Positions 1 through 6,601 of a DNA stretch of 7,107 nt are shown one piece after another. The translations under genes and the position numbers were made by a program. Location of the stretch: contig JAHZFC010000117.1 of NCBI GenBank assembly GCA_019421525.1, forward strand, positions 1 through 7,107. The letters run 5' to 3'. The stretch is from Clostridiales bacterium (lineage in GTDB: Bacteria; Bacillota; Clostridia; Oscillospirales; Oscillospiraceae). Positions within the stretch are counted from its first letter, which is position 1, and every line of letters starts with the position of its first letter. The notes beneath the pieces were generated by a model. That model saw nothing but the letters and a program-made list of their open reading frames with translations, had not been told where the DNA came from and searched no databases.

Positions 1-1255
1 CCCCAAGGGCGTGCTGCTGGTGGGCCCGCCGGGCACCGGCAAGACCCTGCTGGCCCGGGCGGTGGCCGGGGAGGCCGGGGTGAAGTTCCTGTCCATCTCC
101 GGCTCTGACTTCGTGGAGCTCTATGTGGGCGTGGGCGCGTCCCGGGTCCGGGACCTGTTCGACCAGGCCAAGAAGGAGTCCCCTGCCATCGTGTTCATCG
201 ACGAGATCGACGCTGTGGGCCGCCAGCGGGGCGCCGGATTGGGCGGCGGCCATGACGAGCGGGAGCAGACCCTCAACCAGCTGCTGGTGGAGATGGACGG
301 CTTTGCCGCCAACGAGGGGGTCATCGTGCTGGCCGCCACCAACCGCCAGGATATCCTGGACCCCGCTCTGCTGCGTCCCGGCCGGTTCGACCGGCAGGTG
401 TACGTGGGCCGGCCTGACATGAAGGGCCGGGAGGAGATCCTCCGGGTGCACACCCGGAACAAGCCATTGAGCGAGGACGTGGACCTGAAGGAGATCGCCC
501 GGGAGACCACCGGCTTCACCGGCGCGGACCTGGAGAACCTGATGAACGAGGCCGCCCTGCGGGCCGCCCGGCTGGACCAGCCCTTCATCACCCTGGCGGA
601 CATCCAGGAGTCGGTGATCAAGGTGATCGCCGGGCCGGAGAAGAAGAGCCGGGCGCAGATCGAGGAGGACCGGCGGATCACCGCCTATCACGAGGCGGGC
701 CACGCCGTGGTCAGCCACGCCCTGCCCACCCAGGACCCGGTGCATCAGATCACCATCGTCCCCCGGGGCCAGGCCGCAGGCATGACCATCAACCGCCCCC
801 AGGAGGACCGTAGCCACGTCACCCGGCAGCGCCTGGTGGAGACCCTGTCCACCCTGCTGGGAGGCCGGGCCGCCGAGGAGACCGCCCTGGGCTTTGTGTG
901 CACCGGCGCGGTGAGCGACCTGCAGCGGTGCACCGAGATCGCCCGGGACATGGTGACCAAGTACGGCATGAGCGAAAAGCTGGGTAACGTCACCTTCACC
1001 ACCGGCCACAACGAGGTGTTCATCGGCCGGGACATGGCCCAGGCCAAGCCCTATTCCGAGGAGACCGCCGCCCTCATCGACGAGGAGGTCAAGGCCCTCA
1101 TCGACGGGGCCTTTGTCAAGAGCCGTGAAATTTTGGCCCGGGATCGGGATAAACTGGAACTGGTCGCCCAGTATCTGCTGAAGAACGAGACCATGACCGC
1201 CGAACAATTCCAGCTGGTCTATGACGACCCGGCGAAGCTGGCGGCCCAACTGTAA
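1..1255 (+). CDS. ftsH: ATP-dependent zinc metalloprotease FtsH (5'-truncated by window edge)
   Basis: FtsH is a membrane-anchored AAA+ protease that extracts and degrades misfolded membrane proteins and some short-lived regulators. The reading frame is open from base 2 and enters mid-protein, so the GTG at 11 is an internal Val, not a start. About 417 residues are present. The N-terminal part, which in this family carries two membrane segments and an external domain, lies outside. Visible motifs are Walker A GPPGTGKT (23-46), Walker B IVFIDEID (about 188-211), and the second region of homology with arginine fingers in RPGRFDR (about 380-400). The zinc site HEAGH is at 689-703, and the probable third zinc ligand is the Asp of VSDLQ (917-919). 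The pore loop reads YVGVGAS where FVGVGAS is usual. The C-terminus is short and helical and ends at TAA 1253-1255. lepB follows after 17 nt, so the two are probably co-transcribed. Identity is very secure. Confidence 0.97.
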   Translation, partial: PKGVLLVGPPGTGKTLLARAVAGEAGVKFLSISGSDFVELYVGVGASRVRDLFDQAKKESPAIVFIDEIDAVGRQRGAGLGGGHDEREQTLNQLLVEMDGFAANEGVIVLAATNRQDILDPALLRPGRFDRQVYVGRPDMKGREEILRVHTRNKPLSEDVDLKEIARETTGFTGADLENLMNEAALRAARLDQPFITLADIQESVIKVIAGPEKKSRAQIEEDRRITAYHEAGHAVVSHALPTQDPVHQITIVPRGQAAGMTINRPQEDRSHVTRQRLVETLSTLLGGRAAEETALGFVCTGAVSDLQRCTEIARDMVTKYGMSEKLGNVTFTTGHNEVFIGRDMAQAKPYSEETAALIDEEVKALIDGAFVKSREILARDRDKLELVAQYLLKNETMTAEQFQLVYDDPAKLAAQL

Positions 1256-1256
1256 G

Positions 1257-1266
1257 AAGGGAGGGG
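1257..1266 (+). promoter_or_regulatory. Ribosome binding site for lepB, supporting a GTG start
   Basis: The purine run AAGGGAGGGG begins directly after the ftsH stop codon. Its GGGAGG core (1259-1264) is 8 nt before the GTG at 1273. No ATG lies at a suitable distance in the lepB frame, so this site supports GTG initiation. Confidence 0.75.
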
Positions 1267-1272
1267 ACCGCT

Positions 1273-1872
1273 GTGTCACAGCAGCCGGAACTGACGGAAA
1301 ACGAGGCGCCCAAGGAGGGCAAGGACAAGAAAAAGCAGGAGACCCTCACCCTGGGCCAGGAGCTGTTCCAGACCCTCCAGTCCCTGGCGGTCATCGTGCT
1401 GGTAATCATCTTCCTGTTCACCTTCGTGGTGCGCATCACCGTGGTGGACGGACACTCCATGGAAAATACCCTCCACCACGGGGACATCGTCCTGACCTGG
1501 TCGCTGGGCTACACCCCCAAGCAGGGGGATATCGTGGTGCTCACCAAGACCACCTTCCGGGAGCAGTCCATCATCAAGCGGGTCATCGCCACGGAGGGCC
1601 AGACGGTGGACATCGACTACTCCACCAGCACCGTCTATGTGGACGGGGTTGCCCTGGAGGAGGACTATATCAAAGAGGAATACTGGGACCTGTACGCGGA
1701 GAACGGCGTCAACCATATCACCGTGCCCGAGGGCCACATCTACGTCATGGGGGACAACCGAAACGGATCCTCGGACAGCCGGGACCCGGCCCTGGGGGTG
1801 GTGGACGTGCGGTGCGTCATCGGCCAGGCGGTGATGGTGCTGTTCCCGTTCTCAGACTTTGGCTCTCTGTGA
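1273..1872 (+). CDS. lepB: Signal peptidase I (Gram-positive type, S26 family)
   Basis: This membrane-bound serine protease removes signal peptides from secreted pre-proteins at the outer face of the cytoplasmic membrane. The 199-residue length fits the short Gram-positive type. A charged cytoplasmic N-terminus (residues 1-35, with a Lys cluster at 17-21) precedes a single membrane helix at about 36-54. The catalytic Ser is S62 in GHSMENTL (box B). The general-base Lys is K102 in IIKRVIA (box D). GDNRNGSSDSR (160-170) is box E. A GDIV segment at 70-73 and a second at 85-88 match the conserved core. The start is GTG, chosen because a strong Shine-Dalgarno lies 8 nt upstream. It lies 17 nt after ftsH and 21 nt before the crotonase gene, consistent with one operon. 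All catalytic elements are intact. Confidence 0.96.
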   Translation: MSQQPELTENEAPKEGKDKKKQETLTLGQELFQTLQSLAVIVLVIIFLFTFVVRITVVDGHSMENTLHHGDIVLTWSLGYTPKQGDIVVLTKTTFREQSIIKRVIATEGQTVDIDYSTSTVYVDGVALEEDYIKEEYWDLYAENGVNHITVPEGHIYVMGDNRNGSSDSRDPALGVVDVRCVIGQAVMVLFPFSDFGSL

Positions 1873-1893
1873 GCCCATGAAGGAGGCATCGCT

Positions 1894-2691
1894 ATGTCTG
1901 AAGGCAAGATCGTCGCCCGCCGCCGGGAGGACCGGCCGGAGGTGCTCTATCTGGTGCTCAGCAACCCCAGGGCACTCAACGCCCTGACCGAGGAGATGCA
2001 GATCGACCTGATCGACAAGCTCCGCGCCGCCCGGGACGACAAGAGCGTGCGCTGTGTGGTCCTCCGGGGGGAGGGCGATCGGGCCTTCTCTTCCGGCGGC
2101 CAGGTGCAGAGCCTGGAAAAGCTCACCGACCCGGCGGCCTGCGAGGCCATGTACCAGCGGGGATGCGACATCCGGGAGACCATCGAGAGCTACGACAAGC
2201 CCATCATCGCCGCCGTGTCCGGCTACTGCGTGGGGGGCGGGTTCGAGATCGCCATGTGCTGCGATATGCTCTACGCCTCCGACGACGCGAGATTTTCCCT
2301 TCCCGAGAGCAAGCTGGGCCTGGTCCCGGGCTGGGGCGGCGCCATCCGCCTGCCCCGGAAGCTCACCGTCAACCGGGCCAAGGAGATGATCCTCTTGGGG
2401 GAGCAGATGAATGCCCAGGAGGCCTATGTGTGGGGCATCGTCAACAAGGTGTTCCCCAAGGCCCACATCTTCGAGGATGTGGACGCCATCGTGGACCGGC
2501 TGCTGTCGGTGGCCCCCCTGGCCATCCGGGGGGTGAAGGCCATCGTGTCCCACGCCATCGTGGACGGCAATATCGACGCGGCCCACGAGGTGGAGAAGAA
2601 GCTGTCCATCTACCTGATGGAGACGGAGGACTTCCACGAGGCGGTGCGGGCCTTCGGGGAGAAACGCTCGCCCAAGTTCCAGGGCCGCTGA
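1894..2691 (+). CDS. Enoyl-CoA hydratase/isomerase family protein (crotonase fold)
   Basis: This 265-residue protein matches the crotonase superfamily, whose members act on acyl-CoA thioesters through an oxyanion hole. The N-terminal part carries VLSNPRALNALT, the typical substrate-site entry motif, with AFSSGGQV (64-71) as the first oxyanion-hole segment; AGADI-like sequences are usual there. The second half of the hole is GGGFE (114-118), in which G115 aligns with rat hydratase G141. Both hydratase glutamates appear to be kept: E118 aligns with E144 and E138 (in LPESKLGLVPG) with E164. An active hydratase is therefore plausible. The C-terminal helical part is complete. AAGGAGG-type Shine-Dalgarno (1880-1886) lies 7 nt before ATG. 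No other fatty-acid or butyrate-pathway gene is in the window, so the substrate cannot be assigned. Family membership is secure; the precise reaction is not. Confidence 0.9.
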   Translation: MSEGKIVARRREDRPEVLYLVLSNPRALNALTEEMQIDLIDKLRAARDDKSVRCVVLRGEGDRAFSSGGQVQSLEKLTDPAACEAMYQRGCDIRETIESYDKPIIAAVSGYCVGGGFEIAMCCDMLYASDDARFSLPESKLGLVPGWGGAIRLPRKLTVNRAKEMILLGEQMNAQEAYVWGIVNKVFPKAHIFEDVDAIVDRLLSVAPLAIRGVKAIVSHAIVDGNIDAAHEVEKKLSIYLMETEDFHEAVRAFGEKRSPKFQGR

Positions 2692-2711
2692 CCGCGGGAA
2701 AGCCGGAAGGA

Positions 2712-2738
2712 TTGATTTTCCAGAGAAAATGTGATAAG
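2712..2738 (+). promoter_or_regulatory. Possible sigma-A-type promoter in the crotonase-membrane protein gap
   Basis: The 87-nt gap at 2692-2778 is the longest between + strand genes and is clearly AT-richer than its surroundings. TTGATT (2712-2717) resembles a -35 box. TGTGATAAG (2730-2738) resembles an extended -10 (TG-N-GATAAG, 4 of 6 matches), though the spacing of 15 nt is short. An alternative -10, TAAGCT (2735-2740), has 17-nt spacing but only 3 of 6 matches. The same stretch contains two small inverted repeats: 2715-2720 with 2725-2730, and 2736-2740 with 2747-2751. It is a weak candidate that would let the membrane protein, metG and the lipoprotein be transcribed separately. Confidence 0.3.
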
Positions 2739-2762
2739 CTTTGCAGAGCTTTCATGGGATCC

Positions 2763-2768
2763 GAGGGG
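2763..2768 (+). promoter_or_regulatory. Ribosome binding site setting the start of the membrane protein gene
   Basis: GAGGGG lies 10 nt before ATG 2779. The alternative in-frame GTG at 2731 has no comparable purine site and would add a 16-residue, poorly hydrophobic extension, so the ATG is preferred. Confidence 0.55.
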
Positions 2769-2778
2769 ATTTTATCAT

Positions 2779-3729
2779 ATGTTGGAACGTTTGAAATGGC
2801 CCGGGACCGCCCTGCTTCTGGGCGTACTGGGGGCCTTGGTGCGGCGGTGGCAGATGACCTCCGCCTTTGAGGGGGAGCTGGGATTGCACATCTCGGGGGC
2901 CCCGGCCAGCCTGGCGATGATCGCCTTCTTCTTCCTGGCCGCAGCGGTGTTCCTCCTCCGGGCCCACAATGCCCCCGCCGGGAAGGAGCCGGAGGGGCGC
3001 CTGTCCCGGTGGGACGTGCTCTTCGCCGCAGGGGGGGACAGTGTATACCTGGTGCTGATGATCCTGGCCGCCCTGTTCACCCTGGCTGCCGCCCCCTTCC
3101 TGTTCCAGGAGGCGGCGGCGCTCATGGCGGTGCGGAAGGCCACCGGAGAGGGGGACAACGGCCTTCTCCAGGTGGTGCTGGCCCTGTGTGCCATCCCCGC
3201 TTGCGGCGGCCTGGTGGCCTGCGCCCGCAACGCCTACCGGATGCGGGGCAGGGGGAGGGAGAGCGGCGCGCTGCTGCTGCCCGCCCTGCTGGGCTGCATA
3301 TGGCTGCTGGAGGCCTATCGGAGCAACGCCTCCGACCCGGTGCTGTGGGACTATGTGCCTCTGCTGCTGGCGGTGGGGGCGGGGCTGCTGTTCAGCCTGG
3401 ACTGCGCCGGGCTGTCCTATGGCACGGGCCACTCCCGCCGCACCTTATGGCTGGCGGGGATGACGGTAGTGCTGTGCGCCGTGGCCCTGGCCAGCATCCC
3501 AGGCCGGGCCATGGCCATGCTGCTGGCAGGTCAGCTGCTCTCCGCCCTGGCCGCCCTGTGGGTGATGCCGGGCAACCTGCGCCGCCCCCCGGCGGCGGAC
3601 CGGTTCGGGCTGCGCTCCCGCCGCTGGGAAGTGCTGGACGAAGAGAGCGCACAAGAGGAACAAGAGGGGGAGCCGAGCTCTGAGGAGCAGGGCCCCCAGG
3701 AAATACAGGAGGAAGAAAGCCATGCCTGA
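2779..3729 (+). CDS. Hypothetical multi-pass membrane protein with acidic C-terminal tail
   Basis: I do not recognise a family. From ATG 2779 the product has 316 residues (332 if the upstream GTG at 2731 were used). Hydrophobic segments at about 9-22, 41-61, 88-106, 129-149, 165-180, 191-208, 223-241 and 245-263 suggest seven or eight membrane passes. Positively charged stretches follow several of them (RR at 22-23, RMRGRGR at 154-160, LRR at 267-269). The last 30 residues form a soluble tail very rich in Glu and Gln (from DEES at 287 to the end), low in complexity and probably disordered. Cysteines occur at 137, 142, 148, 173, 209 and 233. No catalytic motif is visible. The stop codon overlaps the metG start by 8 nt, so translation of metG is probably coupled to it. 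The ORF is surely real, given its codon use, RBS and tight packing; its function is unknown. Confidence 0.85.
   Translation: MLERLKWPGTALLLGVLGALVRRWQMTSAFEGELGLHISGAPASLAMIAFFFLAAAVFLLRAHNAPAGKEPEGRLSRWDVLFAAGGDSVYLVLMILAALFTLAAAPFLFQEAAALMAVRKATGEGDNGLLQVVLALCAIPACGGLVACARNAYRMRGRGRESGALLLPALLGCIWLLEAYRSNASDPVLWDYVPLLLAVGAGLLFSLDCAGLSYGTGHSRRTLWLAGMTVVLCAVALASIPGRAMAMLLAGQLLSALAALWVMPGNLRRPPAADRFGLRSRRWEVLDEESAQEEQEGEPSSEEQGPQEIQEEESHA
3707..3712 (+). promoter_or_regulatory. metG ribosome binding site inside the preceding gene
   Basis: A perfect AGGAGG lies 9 nt before ATG 3722, within the acidic-tail codons of the membrane protein gene. Ribosomes finishing that gene at 3729 would be on top of the metG start, which favours coupled translation. 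The site fixes the metG start. Confidence 0.8.
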
Positions 3730-5704
3730 AGAGAAAAAGTTTTATATCACCACGCCCATCTATTACCCCTCTGATAAGCTGCACATCGGCCACACCTACT
3801 GCACTGTGGCCACCGACGCCATCGCCCGGTACAAGCGGCTGCAGGGGTACGATGTGATGTTTTTGACCGGCACCGACGAGCACGGCCAGAAGATCGAGGA
3901 CAAGGCCAAGGAGGCTGGGGTCACCCCCAAGGAGTATGTGGACAAGATCGTGGAGGGGCCCGGCGGAGTGCTGGACCTGTGGAAGCTGATGAACATCTCC
4001 AACGACCGCTTCATCCGCACCACCGACGACTACCATGTGGCGGCCATCCAGAAGATCTTCAAAAAGCTGTATGAAAACGGGGATATCTACAAGGGCAAGT
4101 ATGTGGGCAAGTATTGCAAGCCCTGCGAGTCCTTCTGGACCGAGTCCCAGCTGGTGGACGGCAAATGCCCCGACTGCGGCCGGGAGGTGCAGGACGCGGA
4201 GGAGGAGGCCTACTTTTTCCGCCTGTCCAAGTACGCCGACCGCATCCAGGACCTGCTGGAGAACACCGACTTCCTGGAGCCCCGCAGCCGGGTCCATGAG
4301 ATGGTGAACAACTTCATCAAGCCCGGCCTGGAGGACCTGTGCGTGTCCCGCACCTCCTTCACCTGGGGGGTGCCCGTGGACTTCGACCCGGGCCATGTGG
4401 TCTATGTTTGGGTGGACGCCCTGTCCAACTATATCACCGCCCTGGGCTATGACAACGACAAGTACCACGATTTCGATAAGTTCTGGCCCGCCGACGTGCA
4501 CATCGTGGGCAAGGAGATCGTCCGCTTCCACTCCATCATCTGGCCCGCCATGCTCATGAGCCTGGGGCTGCCTCTGCCCAAGAAGGTGTTCGGCCACGGC
4601 TGGCTGCTCCTGGACGGCGGCAAGATGTCCAAGTCCAAGGGCAACGTGGTGGATCCCTATATCCTGGCGGAGAAGTTCGGGGTGGACGCCCTGCGGTTCT
4701 TCCTGATGCGCACCTTCCCCTTCGGCTCTGACGGCAACTTCTCCAACGAGCTGCTCATCCAGACCATCAACACCGACCTGGCCAACGACCTGGGCAACCT
4801 GGTCAGCCGCACCACCGCCATGGTGGGCAAGTACTTTGGCGGCGTTCTGCCCGCCGGCTGCCGGGAGTGGGCCAGCCCCGAGGCCTTTGACACAGAGCTG
4901 GAAGAAATGGCCTGTGCCCTCCGGGATAAGTACCAGCAGGCCATGGACGCCTACGCCCCCCACAAGGCCCTGGACGAGGTGTTCAAGGTCATCCAGCGGG
5001 CCAACAAGTATATCGACGAGAACGCCCCCTGGGCACTGGCCAAGGATATGGAGGCCAACAGGGCCCGGCTGGCCCATGTGATGTATGACCTGCTGGAGAC
5101 CACCCGGATCTGCGGCATCCTGCTCACCCCCTTCATGCCGGAGAGCATGGACAAGCTCTTCACCCAGATCGGCGCCTGCGAGGGCTGCCGCACCTGGGAC
5201 AGCGCCGCTGTCTGGGGCTCCCTCAGCGACACCGCCGCCGTCACTAAGGGGGACAACCTCTTCCCCCGGGTGGATGCGGACAAGGCCCTCCAGGAGCTGG
5301 AAGCGGCCGCCGAGGCCGCCAAGCGCGCCGCCCTGCCCGCCGTGGAGGTGGAGCCCCAGCTCACGGAAAAGGTGGACTTCGACACCTTCTGCAAGAGCGA
5401 CTTCCGGGCGGTGAAGGTGAAGGCCTGCGAGAACGTGAAAAAATCCAACAAGCTGCTGCGCTTTACCCTGGATGACGGCACCGGCACCGACCGGCAGATC
5501 CTGTCCGGCATCGCCATGTACTACAAGCCGGAGGACCTGGTGGGCAAGACCCTGGTGGCCATCGTCAACCTGCCCCCCCGGAAGATGATGGGGCTGGAGT
5601 CCAACGGTATGCTCATCTCCGCGGTCCACACCGAGCACGGCGAGGAGAAGCTCCACCTCATCATGGTGGACGACGCCATCCCCGCCGGGGCCAAGCTGTG
5701 CTGA
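3722..5704 (+). CDS. metG: Methionine--tRNA ligase with fused C-terminal tRNA-binding domain
   Basis: This cytoplasmic class I synthetase charges tRNA-Met with methionine using ATP. The 660-residue length fits the long bacterial form. The Rossmann catalytic core has the HIGH signature at residues 21-24 (PSDKLHIGH). A zinc knuckle with one Cys pair at 132/135 and another at 149/152 sits in the inserted connective domain. The KMSKS loop is at 301-305 (GGKMSKSKGN). A helical anticodon-binding domain spans about 350-510, with NKYIDENAPWAL at 428-439 as its conserved piece. An Ala/Glu-rich helical linker (about 520-548) leads to an EMAP/Trbp111-like OB-fold (about 553-660) with the NLPPRKMMGLESNGM motif, which aids tRNA binding and dimerisation. 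The sequence around 79-83 (GPGGV) seems about three residues longer than I recall in relatives. The start is set by AGGAGG at 3707. The tatD-type gene that often follows metG in Firmicutes is absent here. Confidence 0.98.
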   Translation: MPEEKKFYITTPIYYPSDKLHIGHTYCTVATDAIARYKRLQGYDVMFLTGTDEHGQKIEDKAKEAGVTPKEYVDKIVEGPGGVLDLWKLMNISNDRFIRTTDDYHVAAIQKIFKKLYENGDIYKGKYVGKYCKPCESFWTESQLVDGKCPDCGREVQDAEEEAYFFRLSKYADRIQDLLENTDFLEPRSRVHEMVNNFIKPGLEDLCVSRTSFTWGVPVDFDPGHVVYVWVDALSNYITALGYDNDKYHDFDKFWPADVHIVGKEIVRFHSIIWPAMLMSLGLPLPKKVFGHGWLLLDGGKMSKSKGNVVDPYILAEKFGVDALRFFLMRTFPFGSDGNFSNELLIQTINTDLANDLGNLVSRTTAMVGKYFGGVLPAGCREWASPEAFDTELEEMACALRDKYQQAMDAYAPHKALDEVFKVIQRANKYIDENAPWALAKDMEANRARLAHVMYDLLETTRICGILLTPFMPESMDKLFTQIGACEGCRTWDSAAVWGSLSDTAAVTKGDNLFPRVDADKALQELEAAAEAAKRAALPAVEVEPQLTEKVDFDTFCKSDFRAVKVKACENVKKSNKLLRFTLDDGTGTDRQILSGIAMYYKPEDLVGKTLVAIVNLPPRKMMGLESNGMLISAVHTEHGEEKLHLIMVDDAIPAGAKLC

Positions 5705-5727
5705 AAAAGACAGTCCAAAAAGAGAGT

Positions 5728-5735
5728 AAGGGGAG
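5728..5735 (+). promoter_or_regulatory. Ribosome binding site setting the lipoprotein start
   Basis: AAGGGGAG lies 7 nt before ATG 5743. A start at the earlier in-frame codon 5698, inside the end of metG, would put a 15-residue charged extension before the signal peptide and has no such site, so ATG 5743 is preferred. Confidence 0.75.
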
Positions 5736-5742
5736 CTTGAAC

Positions 5743-6435
5743 ATGAAAAAGTACCTGGCCCTGCTTCTGAGCCTGGCCTTTGTGCTGTCTCTGTCCGCCT
5801 GCGGCAGCTTGCCAAACAGTGTGGGCGACCTGCTGGATAGCACCGCCGACCCCGCCCCGGCGGAGAGCCCCGATACGGGCTCCGGAGTGGGCTATCCGGA
5901 GGACGGATATGCCAGCGGCTATATCGGGGACACCATGCACACCGCCTTTTTCGACTACACCATCAACAGCGCCTACACCGCCCAGGAGTTCGATGGCCTG
6001 ACCGCCGCCGGGGAGGGCATGCCCTATCTCACGGAATACTATGACCGGGCGGCCCCGGCCGACGGGTGCAAATTCCTGGTGGTGGAGATCACCCTGCACA
6101 ACAACACCACCGTGAGCCAACCCATGTTCGTGGCCGACTTCCAGGTGCAGTGGGACCTCCAGGACGGGGAGGCTGAGGACGAGAATTACGCCTTCCCCCT
6201 GTACCAGACCCAGGCCAATGAGAACGGGGAGTACAGCTACCACTCGGTCAGTGAGCAGCAGCTTCCCGCCTCCTATGACCTGGGCATCAACGAGGAGCGA
6301 ACTGGGATCCTGCTCTACGCGGTGCCCGCCGGGGCCAGGGACTATGCCATCTTCTTTGAGGAGTATTTTGCCGACGACACCACCGGCGACCTGTTCCAGG
6401 TCTCCTTCAACGCGGAGGAGGCTGCGGTGGGGTAA
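5743..6435 (+). CDS. Putative lipoprotein with DUF4352-like domain
   Basis: From ATG 5743 the product has 230 residues. It begins with a lipoprotein signal peptide: MKK, a Leu/Ala-rich hydrophobic core, and lipobox LSAC with C20 as the lipidation site. A flexible Asp/Pro/Ser/Gly-rich linker (about 21-60) follows. Residues about 66-225 look like the Ig-like beta fold of DUF4352 proteins: an early FDYTINSAYTA strand, then KFLVVEITLHNNTTVSQPM, the usual 'growing strand plus N-rich turn' pattern, and a late ERTGILLYAVP strand. These lipoproteins sit on the outer face of the membrane in Firmicutes, and their role is mostly unknown. Export would require processing by lipoprotein signal peptidase, not the LepB encoded upstream. 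The start lies 38 nt after metG and a strong terminator follows the stop, so it is the last gene of the block. The domain assignment is by eye and moderately sure; lipoprotein status is firm. Confidence 0.85.
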   Translation: MKKYLALLLSLAFVLSLSACGSLPNSVGDLLDSTADPAPAESPDTGSGVGYPEDGYASGYIGDTMHTAFFDYTINSAYTAQEFDGLTAAGEGMPYLTEYYDRAAPADGCKFLVVEITLHNNTTVSQPMFVADFQVQWDLQDGEAEDENYAFPLYQTQANENGEYSYHSVSEQQLPASYDLGINEERTGILLYAVPAGARDYAIFFEEYFADDTTGDLFQVSFNAEEAAVG

Positions 6436-6461
6436 CGGCCCGCCGCACGATGATCAGATAG

Positions 6462-6504
6462 AAAACGCCCCCGGGCGCTCCATTGGAGCGCCCGGGGGCG
6501 TTTT
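6462..6504. terminator. Strong bidirectional intrinsic terminator
   Basis: Two 20-nt arms (6462-6481 and 6485-6504) pair perfectly around the 3-nt loop ATT. The inner 16 bp are almost all G/C. The left arm begins AAAA and the right arm ends TTTT, so the stem is followed by a short U run in transcripts of either strand. It lies 26 nt after the lipoprotein stop. It also lies 27 nt beyond the TGA of the duplicated ABC gene end, so it can stop transcription from both convergent units. Confidence 0.92.
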
Positions 6505-6531
6505 GGGTGTGGTGTGTGCTTGTTGGTGCAT
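6505..6531. other. Short spacer between terminator and duplicated gene end
   Basis: This is a G/T-rich 27-nt stretch on the + strand with no recognisable signal. It does not match the sequence that follows the stop codon of the working ABC gene copy, so it marks the outer edge of the duplication. Confidence 0.5.
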
Positions 6532-6601
6532 TCAGCCCAGCAGCAGCTTGTCGTCCGCCTCGGTGGAGCCGGTGGCCTGGCCAAACTTAGCCAAAAGGTC
6601 C
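6532..6601 (-). pseudogene. Orphan copy of the ABC ATPase gene's last 22 codons
   Basis: Read on the - strand, this stretch encodes DLLAKFGQATGSTEADDK followed by LLLG and a TGA stop (6532-6534). It is identical in sequence to the end of the working ABC ATPase gene (repeat copy 6756-6821) but has no gene body in front of it. Upstream on the - strand it joins the hairpin-rich spacer instead. The last Gly codon is GGC here and GGG in the working gene, the first difference between the copies. Its closeness to the bidirectional terminator suggests that this was the original 3' end of the gene. It has no independent start or RBS and is probably not translated. Confidence 0.85.
6536..6601 (-). repeat. 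66-nt direct repeat, copy 1
   Basis: This stretch is identical base for base to 6756-6821, offset by 220 nt in the same orientation. Similarity stops sharply on both sides: 6535 is G against C at 6755, and 6602 is G against T at 6822. Confidence 0.97.

Noticed and set aside
1221..1880. Alternative + strand frame overlapping lepB
   Set aside because: The product is Gly/Arg/His-rich with no family resemblance. The overlapping frame has all the signal peptidase boxes and a good RBS.
2731..2778. GTG at 2731 as start of the membrane protein
   Set aside because: It lacks a convincing Shine-Dalgarno and would overlap the candidate promoter. ATG 2779 has GAGGGG at fair spacing.
3392..5815. Long - strand open frame of 807 codons opposite metG
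   Set aside because: It is an antisense shadow caused by high GC third positions. The + strand holds an unmistakable MetRS with all motifs, and the shadow has low-complexity Gly/Val/His-rich content.
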